NCBI GenBank assembly: GCA_944322965.1
Contig: CALUQR010000002.1
Span: forward strand, 1-64,000
Direction of reading: 5' to 3'
DNA: 64,000 nt
DNA from: Vulcanimicrobiota bacterium
GTDB lineage: Bacteria; Vulcanimicrobiota; Xenobia; Xenobiales; Xenobiaceae
The notes beneath the pieces are model-generated. The model was not told where the DNA came from and did no database searches. It saw only the letters and a list, made by a program, of their open reading frames with translations. The position numbers were made by a program, and so were the translations under genes. Positions 18,422-27,706 of this stretch are shown here, one piece after another; position 1 is the stretch's first letter, and each line of letters begins with the position of its first letter.

Positions 18422-19599
18422 AAACGCTCTAAGAAGGTGCGCATCCGCTCCAAACCCTCCTCCAAATCGGGAGTGGAAGCGGCGTAAGAGATGCGCGCCA
18501 AGTTCTGACAGTGGGCCCCGAAACCGCTGAGCGGGACCATAGCCAAATAATGCTCCTGCAAGAGGCGCTGGCAGAAACGCTCCGCGTCTAAGCCCGTGCC
18601 GCTGACGTCTACTAAAAGGTAAAAGGCGCCCTGGGGAGGGTAGACCTTGAGCTGGGAAAACTGACTCAAGCCGCGTACCAACAAGTTGCGCCGGGCCCCA
18701 AAAGTCTCTAACATCGTCTGCACCGCCCGCTCCGTGTGGGGGCTGGCCAAAGACTGGGCTAAACCGACCTGGGTAAAGGTCACCGCCGAAGTAGTTAAGT
18801 ACTGGTGGACCTTCAATAAGGGCAAGAAAGAAGTCTCCGCACAAGCCACAATCCCCAAACGCCAACCGGTCATAGCGTAAGTCTTAGCGAAACCGCTAAC
18901 CATCAACGTGCGCTCCCGCATACCCGGGAACGAAGCCAAAGAACGGAAACGAGCGTTATCATACAAGAAATGGCGGTAGATCTCGTCCGATAAGACCCAT
19001 AAGTTCTTCTCGACCGCCAGATTGGCTACCTGAGCCAAAGTCTGGGGAGCGTAGACCGCGCCGCTAGGGTTGTTAGGGTTATTAATAATTATAAGCTTAG
19101 TGCGCTCCGTCACCGCGGCCGCCAAACGCTCGGCGTCTAACTGGAAATTATCCTCCGCCGAGAGCGGGACCTCCACCACCTTGCCGCCCGCTAAATGGAC
19201 GCAGTTGGCGTAAGAGATAAAGGCCGGAGTAGGGATGATAACCTCGTCGCCCTCGTCTAAGACCGCCAAAATCGAAGCGCTAATAGCCTCCGCCGCCCCG
19301 TTAGTTATTAAGATCTCACCCGTGGGACGGTACTTTAAACCTAACTCCTCCTCCAACTTGGCAGCCACAGCCTGACGTAACTCCAAAAGACCTAAATTAG
19401 AAGAGTAATGGGTATAATTAGACTCCAAAGCCTGCACCGTGGCCGCTTTAATAGCCTGCGGAGTATTGAAGTCGGGCTCGCCTACGCTCCACGATATGAC
19501 CGGGTGGCCCAAGGCGCGCAGACGACCCGCCTCGTTCATCATACGCCTAATGGCCGACATCTGGATCTGCTCCGTACGCTTACTGGGAACTGGTAACAT
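18418..19599 (-). CDS. Aspartate/aromatic-type aminotransferase, class I
   Basis: A 393-residue fold-type I aminotransferase close to the bacterial AspC Ib subgroup. Marks are SWSVGEPDFNTPQAIKAA near the N-terminus, ITNGAAEAISASILA, NNPNNPSGAVY (about residues 174-184), LSDEIYRHFLYD and the PLP Lys in VSGFAKTYAMTGWRLG (about 233-248). It is read convergently to miaB. Upstream it has AGGAGAG before the ATG, and then an array of the same ~50 bp repeat seen at the window start. Confidence 0.9.
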   Translation of the reverse strand: MLPVPSKRTEQIQMSAIRRMMNEAGRLRALGHPVISWSVGEPDFNTPQAIKAATVQALESNYTHYSSNLGLLELRQAVAAKLEEELGLKYRPTGEILITNGAAEAISASILAVLDEGDEVIIPTPAFISYANCVHLAGGKVVEVPLSAEDNFQLDAERLAAAVTERTKLIIINNPNNPSGAVYAPQTLAQVANLAVEKNLWVLSDEIYRHFLYDNARFRSLASFPGMRERTLMVSGFAKTYAMTGWRLGIVACAETSFLPLLKVHQYLTTSAVTFTQVGLAQSLASPHTERAVQTMLETFGARRNLLVRGLSQFSQLKVYPPQGAFYLLVDVSGTGLDAERFCQRLLQEHYLAMVPLSGFGAHCQNLARISYAASTPDLEEGLERMRTFLERF

Positions 19600-19620
19600 C
19601 TTCTCTCCTTTTTTTTTGGT

Positions 19621-19849
19621 GATCGGACTTACATACCGATAGATCGGTAGCGCCCGGCCGTAACTTGTGTTTTGGTAGGACTTAGGCCATTATCTTTTGG
19701 GTCATCGGACTTACATACCGATTTGACTTAAGTTCGGCCGTAACTTTTTTGGTCGTCGGACCTACATGCCGATTTGACCTAGGCTCGGCCGTAACTTTTT
19801 TCTTGGTGATCGGAGTTACATGCCGATCTGACTTAAGTTCGGCCGTAAC
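19621..19849 (-). repeat. Tandem ~50 bp repeat array upstream of the aminotransferase gene
   Basis: The intergenic stretch 19600-19944 holds no gene. Four clear copies lie at about 19621-19664, 19701-19744, 19751-19795 and 19805-19849, plus a worn copy near 19667-19700 and possible remnants to 19940. On the minus strand each unit reads GTTACGGCCG, a variable AACTTAAGTCAAA block, ATCGG-TATGTAAGT-CCGAT, then an A-rich spacer. The ATCGG/CCGAT arms form a small dyad. The 50-54 bp period and the ACGGCCG, TAAGTCCGA and poly-A order match the array at 1-160, and both point the same way relative to the gene downstream. Confidence 0.85.
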
Positions 19850-19944
19850 GTTGGTTTTGGCAAGACTTAAGCCGCTCTTTTGTAGCCCAGGCCTTAGACC
19901 CTGGCGTCGTGGCGTCCGGTTGTAGCTAAAACTTAACCCTCCGC

Positions 19945-21606
19945 TCAGTAGGCGAAGTTAGAGCCGCCAATAAACTCGCGCAGGATGGAGTTGCTGGGGA
20001 TGTCGTCTGGGAAGATAGGGACGAACATATCCAAAAAGCGCAAGAGCGATTGGGCCGTAATGCGCGAAGGATGGGTGCGCGGGACCTCTAAGAGGTAACG
20101 CCAAGCGAAGGTCTTGAGGATGGCCGTCTCATAGATGAGCGAAGAGTTGAACATCACATCGCAATGCTCTTGGAAGGGGAAGATATTGCGCTGCTCGCCC
20201 CGGCGCACGCTGGGCCAACGCTCAATCGTATCGGCCGCCGAAGTGCCGCGATAACGGCGATCGCGCACAATGCGACGCAAGAGCCTAGTATTAGAAGTAG
20301 AAATGCGCGTATGCTCGTCGACCGTCAACTGGGTGAGGGCGGAGACGAAGATCCTAAAGCGAGCCTCCTGAGGGACGGACTCCGTAATGGCCGGATTTAA
20401 ACCGTGGATCCCCTCAATCAACAAGACCTGGTTGGGAGCTAACTGCAAGGGGGTAAACTTCTCAGGAGGGACGCGCACCCCCTTTTTAAAGTCGTAATGG
20501 GGCTCTAAGATGCGCTCGCCCCGCACTAAGGCCTGTAAATGCTCCGTCAAGAGGGAAATATCTAAACACTCCAAAGCCTCAAAGTCGATATTGCCCTGAG
20601 CGTCGCGAGGGCGATCGTCGCGGTTGCGATAGTAATCGTCTAAACTGATAGGCACGGGATCGACCCCCGCCACCCGCAACTGGACGGAGAGGCGCTTTAA
20701 AAAGGTCGTCTTACCCGAAGAGGAGGGACCGGCGATACAGATTAAACGCAACTTCTCCCGACCCTTGGCGATGAGATCGGCGATCTCAATAATCTTCTTC
20801 TCGTGTAAGCCCTCCTGGACTCGGATCACTTCGCTAATGTGGCCGCTCAAGACGGACTCGTTGAGATCGCCCACGCTGGAGACCCCAATCATCTCGTTCC
20901 AACTGCGATTCTCCCGGTAAGTATCTAAGAGGCGCCGGTGGGCGTTGGGAGCTACGTTGGGCTGCTTGCCGCTAAATTGCAAGATGAAACCCTGCTCGTA
21001 GGGGAGGATGCGCAGACCGCAACAGTACTTAGAGGAAGGGGCGATGGGGCCGTGCTGGATGACGTAGAAGTGGCCAATATTAGTGAGCAAGACCTGGGCG
21101 TAAGGCCAAGTCTCTAAAAGGCGCAACATCGAACCCTGATGGTCTTTCAGTAAGACGCAGGCCGTCTCCACATTGTAAAGCTTAGAGTGGAACTGCAGAT
21201 CGTCCTCGATCGCCTTCTGGAGAGCTTCGTTGATCTTCTGACTCAGCTCCTTATAATCGACCTCCTCCAAAGGCTTAGGGGCGCTGCGCAGAGCGTAATA
21301 GTAACCCTGACCCATAGCCTGGCCCAGCTGGAAGAAATAATCTTTAAATTTCGTGGCTAAGACGTACTCCAATAAGATGGTAGAGGTGCGATTGACTAAT
21401 TGGCGCCCCTCCCGACTATTGCGCGTAATAGGGGAGATACTCACCGGCACGCTGAGCGGGGTGTGGAGACTGACGATCTCATTACTTATAAGACCCCCCA
21501 CAATATCTAAATTATCCTCCGCCCCCAAAGCCTGCACCACCAGCGTCTTGATGGGAACGTTCAGGACTTCATTATTGACTACGATATTGATGGACTCTCT
21601 ACTCAA
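19945..21606 (-). CDS. Nucleoside (uridine) kinase with ThrRS-like N-terminal domains
   Basis: A 553-residue fusion. The N-terminal part resembles the TGS and editing-associated region of threonyl-tRNA synthetase. From about residue 285 a uridine kinase/phosphoribulokinase domain follows, with Walker A GPSSSGKTT (about 294-302), SLDDYYRNRDDRP and LIEGIHGLNPA. Fused kinases of this length occur in several phyla, including Firmicutes. The likely role is phosphorylation of uridine or a related nucleoside, and the N-terminal function is unclear. It is the last gene of a minus-strand group with the PfkB kinase, 97 bases away. Confidence 0.85.
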   Translation of the reverse strand: MSRESINIVVNNEVLNVPIKTLVVQALGAEDNLDIVGGLISNEIVSLHTPLSVPVSISPITRNSREGRQLVNRTSTILLEYVLATKFKDYFFQLGQAMGQGYYYALRSAPKPLEEVDYKELSQKINEALQKAIEDDLQFHSKLYNVETACVLLKDHQGSMLRLLETWPYAQVLLTNIGHFYVIQHGPIAPSSKYCCGLRILPYEQGFILQFSGKQPNVAPNAHRRLLDTYRENRSWNEMIGVSSVGDLNESVLSGHISEVIRVQEGLHEKKIIEIADLIAKGREKLRLICIAGPSSSGKTTFLKRLSVQLRVAGVDPVPISLDDYYRNRDDRPRDAQGNIDFEALECLDISLLTEHLQALVRGERILEPHYDFKKGVRVPPEKFTPLQLAPNQVLLIEGIHGLNPAITESVPQEARFRIFVSALTQLTVDEHTRISTSNTRLLRRIVRDRRYRGTSAADTIERWPSVRRGEQRNIFPFQEHCDVMFNSSLIYETAILKTFAWRYLLEVPRTHPSRITAQSLLRFLDMFVPIFPDDIPSNSILREFIGGSNFAY

Positions 21607-21703
21607 AACGGTCGACCCCTTCTCCCTAAAAGGCCCCTAGGACCAGTCTACTCCCCCCAATCTTCAATAATCCTCCCTCTTCCCCCCTCCGCTCAACCCC
21701 GCC

Positions 21704-22639
21704 TCAAACTACCGCCTGGACCTCGATCTGAGGGACTAAGCGCTCTACCCCCTCCAAGGTGAATTGGGCGGGGAGGTCGGTCTGGGCGTTGGCCGCCCCA
21801 CAGGCGCTGGCCCAAGCTAGAGCTTGGGGCAACTCCATCCCCCGCAGAGCGTAGAGACTCAAACCGGCGCTAAAAGAGTCGCCGCTCCCTACCGAACTGA
21901 CAAAGTGGGGGGCCTCAAAGGAAGCTCGCCACGCGCCCCGCTCATCGAAAGCCATCGCCCCCTCCCGACCTAAGGTGATACAGACTAAGCGCGCCCCCCG
22001 CTCTAAGAGGAGGCGACCCGCTTGGTAGAGGTCGCGATCATTTTTCAAACGGAACCCTAAAGCCTCGCCCAACTCCTCCCGGTTGACCTTGATGGAGAGG
22101 CGGCGGGGATCGGCTACCACGGCCTGCAAAGTGTGGCCCGGGGTGTCGACTAAGATCTCCGGGACCCGCTCGCTCAATTGGCGGCAGAGCTCAAAGTAAG
22201 CGCCGCTCTCCACCCCGGGCGGGACGCTGCCCGCCAAAACGACGGCCTGGGCCGGGCGGGACTCCTCCAAGATGAAGTTGACTAACTCCCGCCAGCGCTG
22301 GGGCTCTAAACGGGGACCGGGCTCATTGATAACCGTCGAGTCGCCCCGCCTATGCTTTAAGAGGTAACTCATCTTGGTCTCCAGCTCCGGAAAGCGCAAC
22401 CAAGAGGTCTCTAAGCCCTCCTCCCGAGCTAACTTCGCTAAGAGCTCGCCCGTGAAGCCGCCTAAAAAACCGACTACCCGGTAGGGGAGGTCCAAATTCT
22501 TGGCCGCTCGCCCTACGTTGAGCCCCTTGCCCCCAGCGCTGAGCCAGATGCGCTGGGAGCGATGGACTCCGTGGGGGTGGAGGACCGGCAACTCTAAGGT
22601 GCGGTCGATAGTGGGATTAGTAGAGACTACTAAGAGCAA
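21704..22639 (-). CDS. PfkB-family hexose-phosphate kinase (1-phosphofructokinase type)
   Basis: A 311-residue ribokinase-fold enzyme. The N-terminal motif is SAGGKGLNVGRAAKNL (about residues 33-48). The ATP/anion-hole motif is SVGSGDSFSAGLSLYALRG (about 249-267), which contains the catalytic Asp. It resembles the FruK/LacC subgroup that phosphorylates fructose-1-phosphate or tagatose-6-phosphate. No PTS gene is nearby to settle the substrate. It starts 6 bases after the stop of the large PEGA protein. Confidence 0.85.
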   Translation of the reverse strand: MLLVVSTNPTIDRTLELPVLHPHGVHRSQRIWLSAGGKGLNVGRAAKNLDLPYRVVGFLGGFTGELLAKLAREEGLETSWLRFPELETKMSYLLKHRRGDSTVINEPGPRLEPQRWRELVNFILEESRPAQAVVLAGSVPPGVESGAYFELCRQLSERVPEILVDTPGHTLQAVVADPRRLSIKVNREELGEALGFRLKNDRDLYQAGRLLLERGARLVCITLGREGAMAFDERGAWRASFEAPHFVSSVGSGDSFSAGLSLYALRGMELPQALAWASACGAANAQTDLPAQFTLEGVERLVPQIEVQAVV

Positions 22640-22645
22640 TTTCCC

Positions 22646-25600
22646 TTACCAGCCGCCTTCTACGCCACCCCAACCGCCGGAGGAACCGCCCGAAGAGCTG
22701 GAGCTAGAAGAGCTGGAGCTAGAAGAGCTGGAGCTGGAGGAACTGGAACCGCCATAAGCGTCGCCGCTGCCATAACCGCCCCCGCCGTAACCGCCGGGAT
22801 CGTAAGAGGGAGCGCTGTAAGTGGGCTCGACATACTCATAAGTGGGAGCCGCCGGGGCCGGCTTCTCCTTGAGCAGGAGATCGACGCGGTTGGCGCCCGC
22901 CTTGAGGGTCAACTTGGTCGCCCCATCTAAGAAGCCCTGACGCTTACAAGTGATCTTATACTGCTTGCCCAACTTCAAGTCGCCCTCTAAGGAGAGGAAG
23001 CCGCTATTATTGGCCTTACCCGCCAACTTGCCATCTAAGAAGACCTGGGCGTAAGGACGAGTCGTAACCGTCAAGCTGGGACGCAAGCTCAACTTGAACT
23101 TCAAGTTCTGATCGGGCTTTTCGGCCGGGATCGTCACCTGGCGCTGGGTGGGATTATGTAAGTTGCTATTGACCTTCACCACGTAAGTGTGGCCCAATTG
23201 AGCCTCAAAGGTGGCGCTATTATCCTTGCCGCTCAAACTCTTAGAGGCGATCTTCTTACCGTCTTCTAAGAGGGCCACCGTAGTCTTAGCCTTGTAGAGG
23301 CGATCGCCCGCTAAGTCGACTACGATCGTACCCCGGCTGCGCTCTAAAGTGACGCTCAACTCCTGGGAACCTTGGTCGGCGGGGATAGTCAAACTCTCTT
23401 CGTAAGGGGCGAAGCCGGGAGCGGTTACCGCTACGGTGAGCGGAACCTCCGTGGGAGCCTCAAAGCTAGCCTGCTTGCCCTCCGTAGCCTTATCGCCCTG
23501 GGGAATGAGCTCGCCGCCCTCCCGGATCTGAACCCGGGCCGGAGCCGTCAACTCGGGATTAGTAATCTTCACTAAGAGACCGCCCGGAGTACCCTCTAAG
23601 TGGAACTCTAAAGCGACGCTAGGTTGGGCGGAGGTCAACTTGAGAGTCTGATCGCTATCCTTAAAGCCCTCGGCGCTCACCCTAGCTACCAAATCGGCGT
23701 CTAAGGGGACGCGCGCCTTGGCTTGGCCATTACTTATAGGGGTGGTGCTAAAGACGCTGCCCCGCTCTAAGATGGTGAGCGTGCCCGCCGTAGCGTTGTC
23801 CACCTGGACGCTGATCTGACCCTTGGGGAAGAGGAAGAAGTACCAACCGCCCGCCAAGAGACAGACTAAGATGAGGGCCGCCACGATAGTCATGGCCTTG
23901 CTCTTGGGGCGCGGACTCTCGCGCAACTGGGCGGCGATGCGCACCGTACCCGGACCCTCGTCCACTCCGCGGCCCATAGCGGGCGGGAAGCTGGCGGGCG
24001 GGACGTTGGAAGAGTCGACCATGGGACCCACGTCTTGGCGCCCCTCGTTGGGACGGAGCGGGGTAGAGACGAAGGGACTGACGTCTAAAGCGGCCCCTAA
24101 GCCGGATTGCTGGCGATTCTCAACTTCGATATGCTGGCCGCCTATCGTCTGGCGCACCTTTTGACTCTGGCCGCGACTGGCCGGGAAGCCCATGGGACGC
24201 ACTCCGCCCCCAGCGCCGGGAGCTTCGGGCTCGGGCGGAAGGGTAGAAGCCATCTCGGGGCGAGGACCCTTCCCCAAGGGGACGGGTACGGGCTGAGGAT
24301 TGCGGGGATCGTAAGCGTGGGGTGGGGGAGGGGCCTCGGGAGCGTAATCGCCGCCAGGATAGGGAGCGCCCTCCGGGGCGTAACCGGCCTCTGGAGGATA
24401 ACCCTCTTGAGGCGGATAAGCTTCCCCGTGGGGATAGCCTCCCTGCGGGGGATAGCCGGCGGGCGGATAACCCTCCGGAGCGGGATAAGCGGGGGGCGGA
24501 GGATACTCGCCCGGATAGCCCGGAGCGCCCTGCGGGGGATAAGCTTCAGGGGGATAAGCCTGGGGGGGATAGCCTTCTTGAGCGGGATAATCCGTCTGGG
24601 TGGGATAGGCCTGCTGGGGATAAGACTCTTGGTTAGAGTAGTCGCCCGACTGGTAATCTTCAGGCGGATACTCCTCCTCTTCGCCCGGATAAGAGATGAG
24701 ATAAGAATTGTCGGGTTCGGGCGCTGGCGGCGGGGCGGCGGGAGGAACCGCTTCATGGACGGAGCTGCGCGAGCGGCGCGACTGTCTGGCGCCCGCCGAA
24801 TGGGTAGTAGCGAGCGGTTCGGGCGCCGGCGGCGGGGCGGCGGGCTGGGCGCCTATCTGGAGGTGCTCCGTCTTGGGGGCGTTCAAGGCGCCTGGAGGTA
24901 CGGGGGCCGGTTCTTGGCTGGGGGTAGCGGGGCGAGCTCCGCGCCGGGGACCGGCGGTAGGACGAGGAGGGACGGCGCCCGAGCCCGGGTTAAATTCTAA
25001 ATTGAGGAGGCGCTTCTCCGCGTCTTGGATCGACTCTTCCACATCTGAGGAGACGTTCTGTTTGCGCATCAACATGCCTAAAGTCCCTCCCGCCGTCTTA
25101 GAGCGCAAGAGGCGCATATTCTCGGCGTTAGTCGTCGCTCCGGCGGCCGGAGCGCTGGGAGGGGGGGCGGTGCGCTTTTCGCGCGTCTGGTGAGAGGCGG
25201 AATTGCCAGCTGAACCGTTACTTTCGTCTAAACCCACTTCGATCTCCTCGATTATGTCGTCGACAGAAATGATGCGCTCCATGGGATCGGCCGTCATCAT
25301 GCGAGCGATGAGCGTCTCCAACCAGATGGGGGCCGAAGGTAGGAGGGAGCGCAGGCGGGGCAACTGGGGCAGAGCTGCACCCGGAGTGGAGACCAAACCC
25401 CGAGCGGGTCGTTCTCCGCTGAGCATATAGTAGAACATGGCGCCCACGGAGAAGAAATCGGAGTGGGCGTCCGGTTCGCCGCCCCCACTCAGCTCGGGGG
25501 CTACAAAACCGACCCGCTTGGGGTCGGAGGCTACCGCTGGGGAGCCTAAACTTAAGACGCGGGAGATCCCAAAGTCGGTAATGACGATCCTGCCCGTCTG

Positions 25601-26035
25601 CTTCTCAATGACGACGTTAGAGGGGAGGAGGTTGCCGTGATAGATCCCCTGCTTGTGGGCCGCACCTAAACCCTTAGTCACCTCTTCCATAATGCGGCAG
25701 GCCTGCTCGGGTTCAAACTTGCGGTAGTGCTGGATCAAGTTCTGCAGGGGCACGCCGTCTATAAATTCGCTGGCTATATAGTGGTAGCCGTCGTCTTCGC
25801 CCAAATCGTAGACTTTAGCGATGTGGGAATCGTCTAAATTGGAGGCCACTACTACCGCTCGCTGCAGCTCGGTCAAGATAGAGGCCGACTGGCCGACATC
25901 GGGATTGAGGACCTTGAGGGCTACTTGCTTTTTAGTACTCTTATTGACGGCCTGATAGACATGGGCCGAAGGTCCGCTGCCGATCTCCTCAATAATCTCA
26001 TAAACGCCAATCGTTTGTGGAACCACGCTCGTCAC
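22646..26035 (-). CDS. Kinase-like (probable pseudokinase) membrane protein with PEGA domains
   Basis: About 1130 residues. An N-terminal Ser/Thr-kinase-like domain keeps the glycine-loop region (EEIGSGPSAHVYQA), the Lys of VALKVL and DFG (VITDFGIS). Its catalytic loop reads YHGNLLPSNV where HRDLKPxN is expected, so the catalytic Asp and the Lys are missing. A linker and a Tyr/Pro/Gln-rich low-complexity region with many YPP units follow, then one membrane span (MTIVAALILVCLLAGGWYFF). Outside are several PEGA-type beta domains (FEAPTEVPLTVAVTAPGF, ARVQIREGG) and a tail of about 20 Ser and GGW repeats. The start is uncertain: TTG 26095, GTG 26035 and GTG 26026 are all possible, and kinase homology begins soon after 26026. 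Confidence 0.85.
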   Translation of the reverse strand: MTSVVPQTIGVYEIIEEIGSGPSAHVYQAVNKSTKKQVALKVLNPDVGQSASILTELQRAVVVASNLDDSHIAKVYDLGEDDGYHYIASEFIDGVPLQNLIQHYRKFEPEQACRIMEEVTKGLGAAHKQGIYHGNLLPSNVVIEKQTGRIVITDFGISRVLSLGSPAVASDPKRVGFVAPELSGGGEPDAHSDFFSVGAMFYYMLSGERPARGLVSTPGAALPQLPRLRSLLPSAPIWLETLIARMMTADPMERIISVDDIIEEIEVGLDESNGSAGNSASHQTREKRTAPPPSAPAAGATTNAENMRLLRSKTAGGTLGMLMRKQNVSSDVEESIQDAEKRLLNLEFNPGSGAVPPRPTAGPRRGARPATPSQEPAPVPPGALNAPKTEHLQIGAQPAAPPPAPEPLATTHSAGARQSRRSRSSVHEAVPPAAPPPAPEPDNSYLISYPGEEEEYPPEDYQSGDYSNQESYPQQAYPTQTDYPAQEGYPPQAYPPEAYPPQGAPGYPGEYPPPPAYPAPEGYPPAGYPPQGGYPHGEAYPPQEGYPPEAGYAPEGAPYPGGDYAPEAPPPPHAYDPRNPQPVPVPLGKGPRPEMASTLPPEPEAPGAGGGVRPMGFPASRGQSQKVRQTIGGQHIEVENRQQSGLGAALDVSPFVSTPLRPNEGRQDVGPMVDSSNVPPASFPPAMGRGVDEGPGTVRIAAQLRESPRPKSKAMTIVAALILVCLLAGGWYFFLFPKGQISVQVDNATAGTLTILERGSVFSTTPISNGQAKARVPLDADLVARVSAEGFKDSDQTLKLTSAQPSVALEFHLEGTPGGLLVKITNPELTAPARVQIREGGELIPQGDKATEGKQASFEAPTEVPLTVAVTAPGFAPYEESLTIPADQGSQELSVTLERSRGTIVVDLAGDRLYKAKTTVALLEDGKKIASKSLSGKDNSATFEAQLGHTYVVKVNSNLHNPTQRQVTIPAEKPDQNLKFKLSLRPSLTVTTRPYAQVFLDGKLAGKANNSGFLSLEGDLKLGKQYKITCKRQGFLDGATKLTLKAGANRVDLLLKEKPAPAAPTYEYVEPTYSAPSYDPGGYGGGGYGSGDAYGGSSSSSSSSSSSSSSSSSSSGGSSGGWGGVEGGW
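22692..22751 (-). repeat. 15 bp minisatellite encoding poly-Ser
   Basis: Three near-identical 15 bp units (plus strand GAAGAGCTGGAGCTA) and a degenerate fourth encode the run of about 20 Ser near the C-terminus of the PEGA protein. Copy number may vary between strains. Confidence 0.8.
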
Positions 26036-26148
26036 CGACCTACTACAAGTATGGTGCGTACCCCCAGGGGCAGGACGTCCTGGCAAGGGGTACAAAAAAC
26101 AAGTGGAAATATTAGCGCTTGGCGGGTTAGCTCCCTGCCCTGAGAGGC

Positions 26149-26189
26149 AAAAAAAGAGACTCTCCCCAGGAACCGAGACCTAGGGAGAG
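26149..26189 (-). terminator. Rho-independent terminator of tyrS
   Basis: On the minus strand CTCTCCC-AGG pairs with CCT-GGGGAGAG (26160-26189), followed by a run of seven T (plus A-run 26149-26155). It lies 36 bases past the tyrS stop and separates tyrS from the PEGA gene. Confidence 0.75.
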
Positions 26190-26224
26190 CTTATCCCAAG
26201 AAGAGGGGGAGTAAAAGGCTCAGC

Positions 26225-27466
26225 TTAGACTTCTAAACGGCGCCATTTCTTACCCAACTTTAAGGTTTCGCCGCCCTTTAACTCTACCGTTAAGGTGGGA
26301 TCTTGGAGGGTCTGACCCTCTAAGACGACCGCCCCCTGAGTCACCGAGCGCCTGGCCTCCCGCTTAGAGGGGGCTAAACCGGCCTGGACTACTAACTCCA
26401 CGATATTGAGTTGGGGCGTGGAAATTTTGACGGTCGGGATCTCGGCGGGGACTTCGCCCTGGGAGACGACGCGCAACCACTCGCTGTCGGCCTGCTCGGC
26501 TTGGGCGGCGGAATGGTAGATAGTTATAATCTCGCGGGCTAACCAGCGCTTAGTATCGCGCGGATTTTGAGTGGCTAACTTCCTATCTACCTCCTCTAAA
26601 TCGACGTCGGTACACAACTCGAAGTAGCGGCGGATCATATGGTCGGGCAGGGACATGAGCTTATTGAACATCTCTTGGGGGCTCTCCGTAATACCTACGT
26701 AATTGCCCAAGCTCTTAGACATCTTCTGGACGCCGTCTAAGCCCTCCAAGATGGGCATTAAGACGACGCTCTGGGGCTCTTGGCCCATCTCTCGCTGCAA
26801 TTCGCGCCCCACCAGATTGTTAAACTTCTGGTCGGTGCCGCCCATCTCCACGTCGGAGTGCAATTGCACGGAGTCCCAACCCTGCATGAGCGGATAGAGG
26901 AACTCGTGGACGCCGATGGGGATCCCCTCTTGGAAGCGGCGACTGAAATCGTCGCGCTCTAAGATGCGGGCTACGGTGTAACGGGCGCAGAGGGCGATGA
27001 CGTCGTTAAAGTCCATCTTCTCCAGCCACTGGGAATTGAAGACGACCTCCGTCTTTTGGGGATCGAGGATGGCCGAAAGTTGCTGGCGGTAGGTGTTGGC
27101 GTTAGCCTTAATCTCTTCGACGCTCAAGACCTTGCGGGTCTGGCTGCGACCGGTGGGATCGCCCACCCGGGCCGTAAAGTCGCCGATTAAGATGGTCACC
27201 CGGTGACCCAGATCTTGGAATTGGCGCAACTTGCGCAAGACTACCGCAAAGCCCAAATGGATGTGAGGGGCGGTGGGATCTAGACCTAACTTAATGCGCA
27301 GCGGCTTTTGCTCGCGCAGACTGCGGGCGATCTTACGCTTTAACTCCTGATCGCTAATGATCTCCGCTACGCCGCGGCGCAACTTGCGCATCTGCTCTTC
27401 GGCCGCCTCTAAAAACTGGTCCGCTTGGGGATCGACTACCTGCTCTACATTCTCTGCTTGACTCAC
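26225..27466 (-). CDS. tyrS: Tyrosyl-tRNA synthetase
   Basis: A 413-residue class I synthetase charging tRNA-Tyr. The ATP-site motif is LDPTAPHIHLGFAVVL (HIGH equivalent HIHLG, about residues 61-76) and the KMSKS loop is present intact in GVQKMSKSLGNYVG (about 250-263). A C-terminal S4-like RNA-binding domain (APSKREARRSVTQGAVVLEG) completes the protein. It follows the small OB-like gene by 18 bases. No T-box leader is visible. Confidence 0.96.
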   Translation of the reverse strand: MSQAENVEQVVDPQADQFLEAAEEQMRKLRRGVAEIISDQELKRKIARSLREQKPLRIKLGLDPTAPHIHLGFAVVLRKLRQFQDLGHRVTILIGDFTARVGDPTGRSQTRKVLSVEEIKANANTYRQQLSAILDPQKTEVVFNSQWLEKMDFNDVIALCARYTVARILERDDFSRRFQEGIPIGVHEFLYPLMQGWDSVQLHSDVEMGGTDQKFNNLVGRELQREMGQEPQSVVLMPILEGLDGVQKMSKSLGNYVGITESPQEMFNKLMSLPDHMIRRYFELCTDVDLEEVDRKLATQNPRDTKRWLAREIITIYHSAAQAEQADSEWLRVVSQGEVPAEIPTVKISTPQLNIVELVVQAGLAPSKREARRSVTQGAVVLEGQTLQDPTLTVELKGGETLKLGKKWRRLEV

Positions 27467-27484
27467 CGTTAACTCCTCAACCGC

Positions 27485-27706
27485 TTACTCCGCTACGGTA
27501 GTAATATTAGCTATCTTTAAAGTGGGACCGGCCATTAAAAAGCTAAAACTGGGTACTACTTCGCCCTCAATCTCTACGCGCAGGCCGTCCTGCTGATACT
27601 GGGGACTGAGCCCAGAGAGGGCGTAACGCTGACCCTCGCACTCCAACATCCAGGCCCCGCCTTCCAGGTTAATATAGCGAATAACTCCTCTATATCTTTG
27701 CATCAA
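27485..27706 (-). CDS. Small OB-fold-like protein of unknown function
   Basis: A 73-residue protein with the alternating pattern of a five-stranded OB barrel (GVIRYINLEGGAWMLECEGQ, then DGLRVEIEGEVVP, then PTLKIANITTV). Such small proteins are known as uncharacterised families with a GxVRYxxLEGG start; no function is assigned. It lies 18 bases before tyrS on the same strand and is probably co-transcribed. Confidence 0.65.
   Translation of the reverse strand: MMQRYRGVIRYINLEGGAWMLECEGQRYALSGLSPQYQQDGLRVEIEGEVVPSFSFLMAGPTLKIANITTVAE

Noticed and set aside
19600-19944. CRISPR array
   Set aside because: The units lie in tandem with only short A-rich gaps and differ from one another. There are no unique 30-40 bp spacers and no cas genes.
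24107-25000. 297-residue open frame on the plus strand
   Set aside because: It runs opposite to the proline-rich part of the PEGA protein. Its Gly/Arg/Ile-rich sequence is what the complement of low-complexity YPP codons gives, so it is a shadow.
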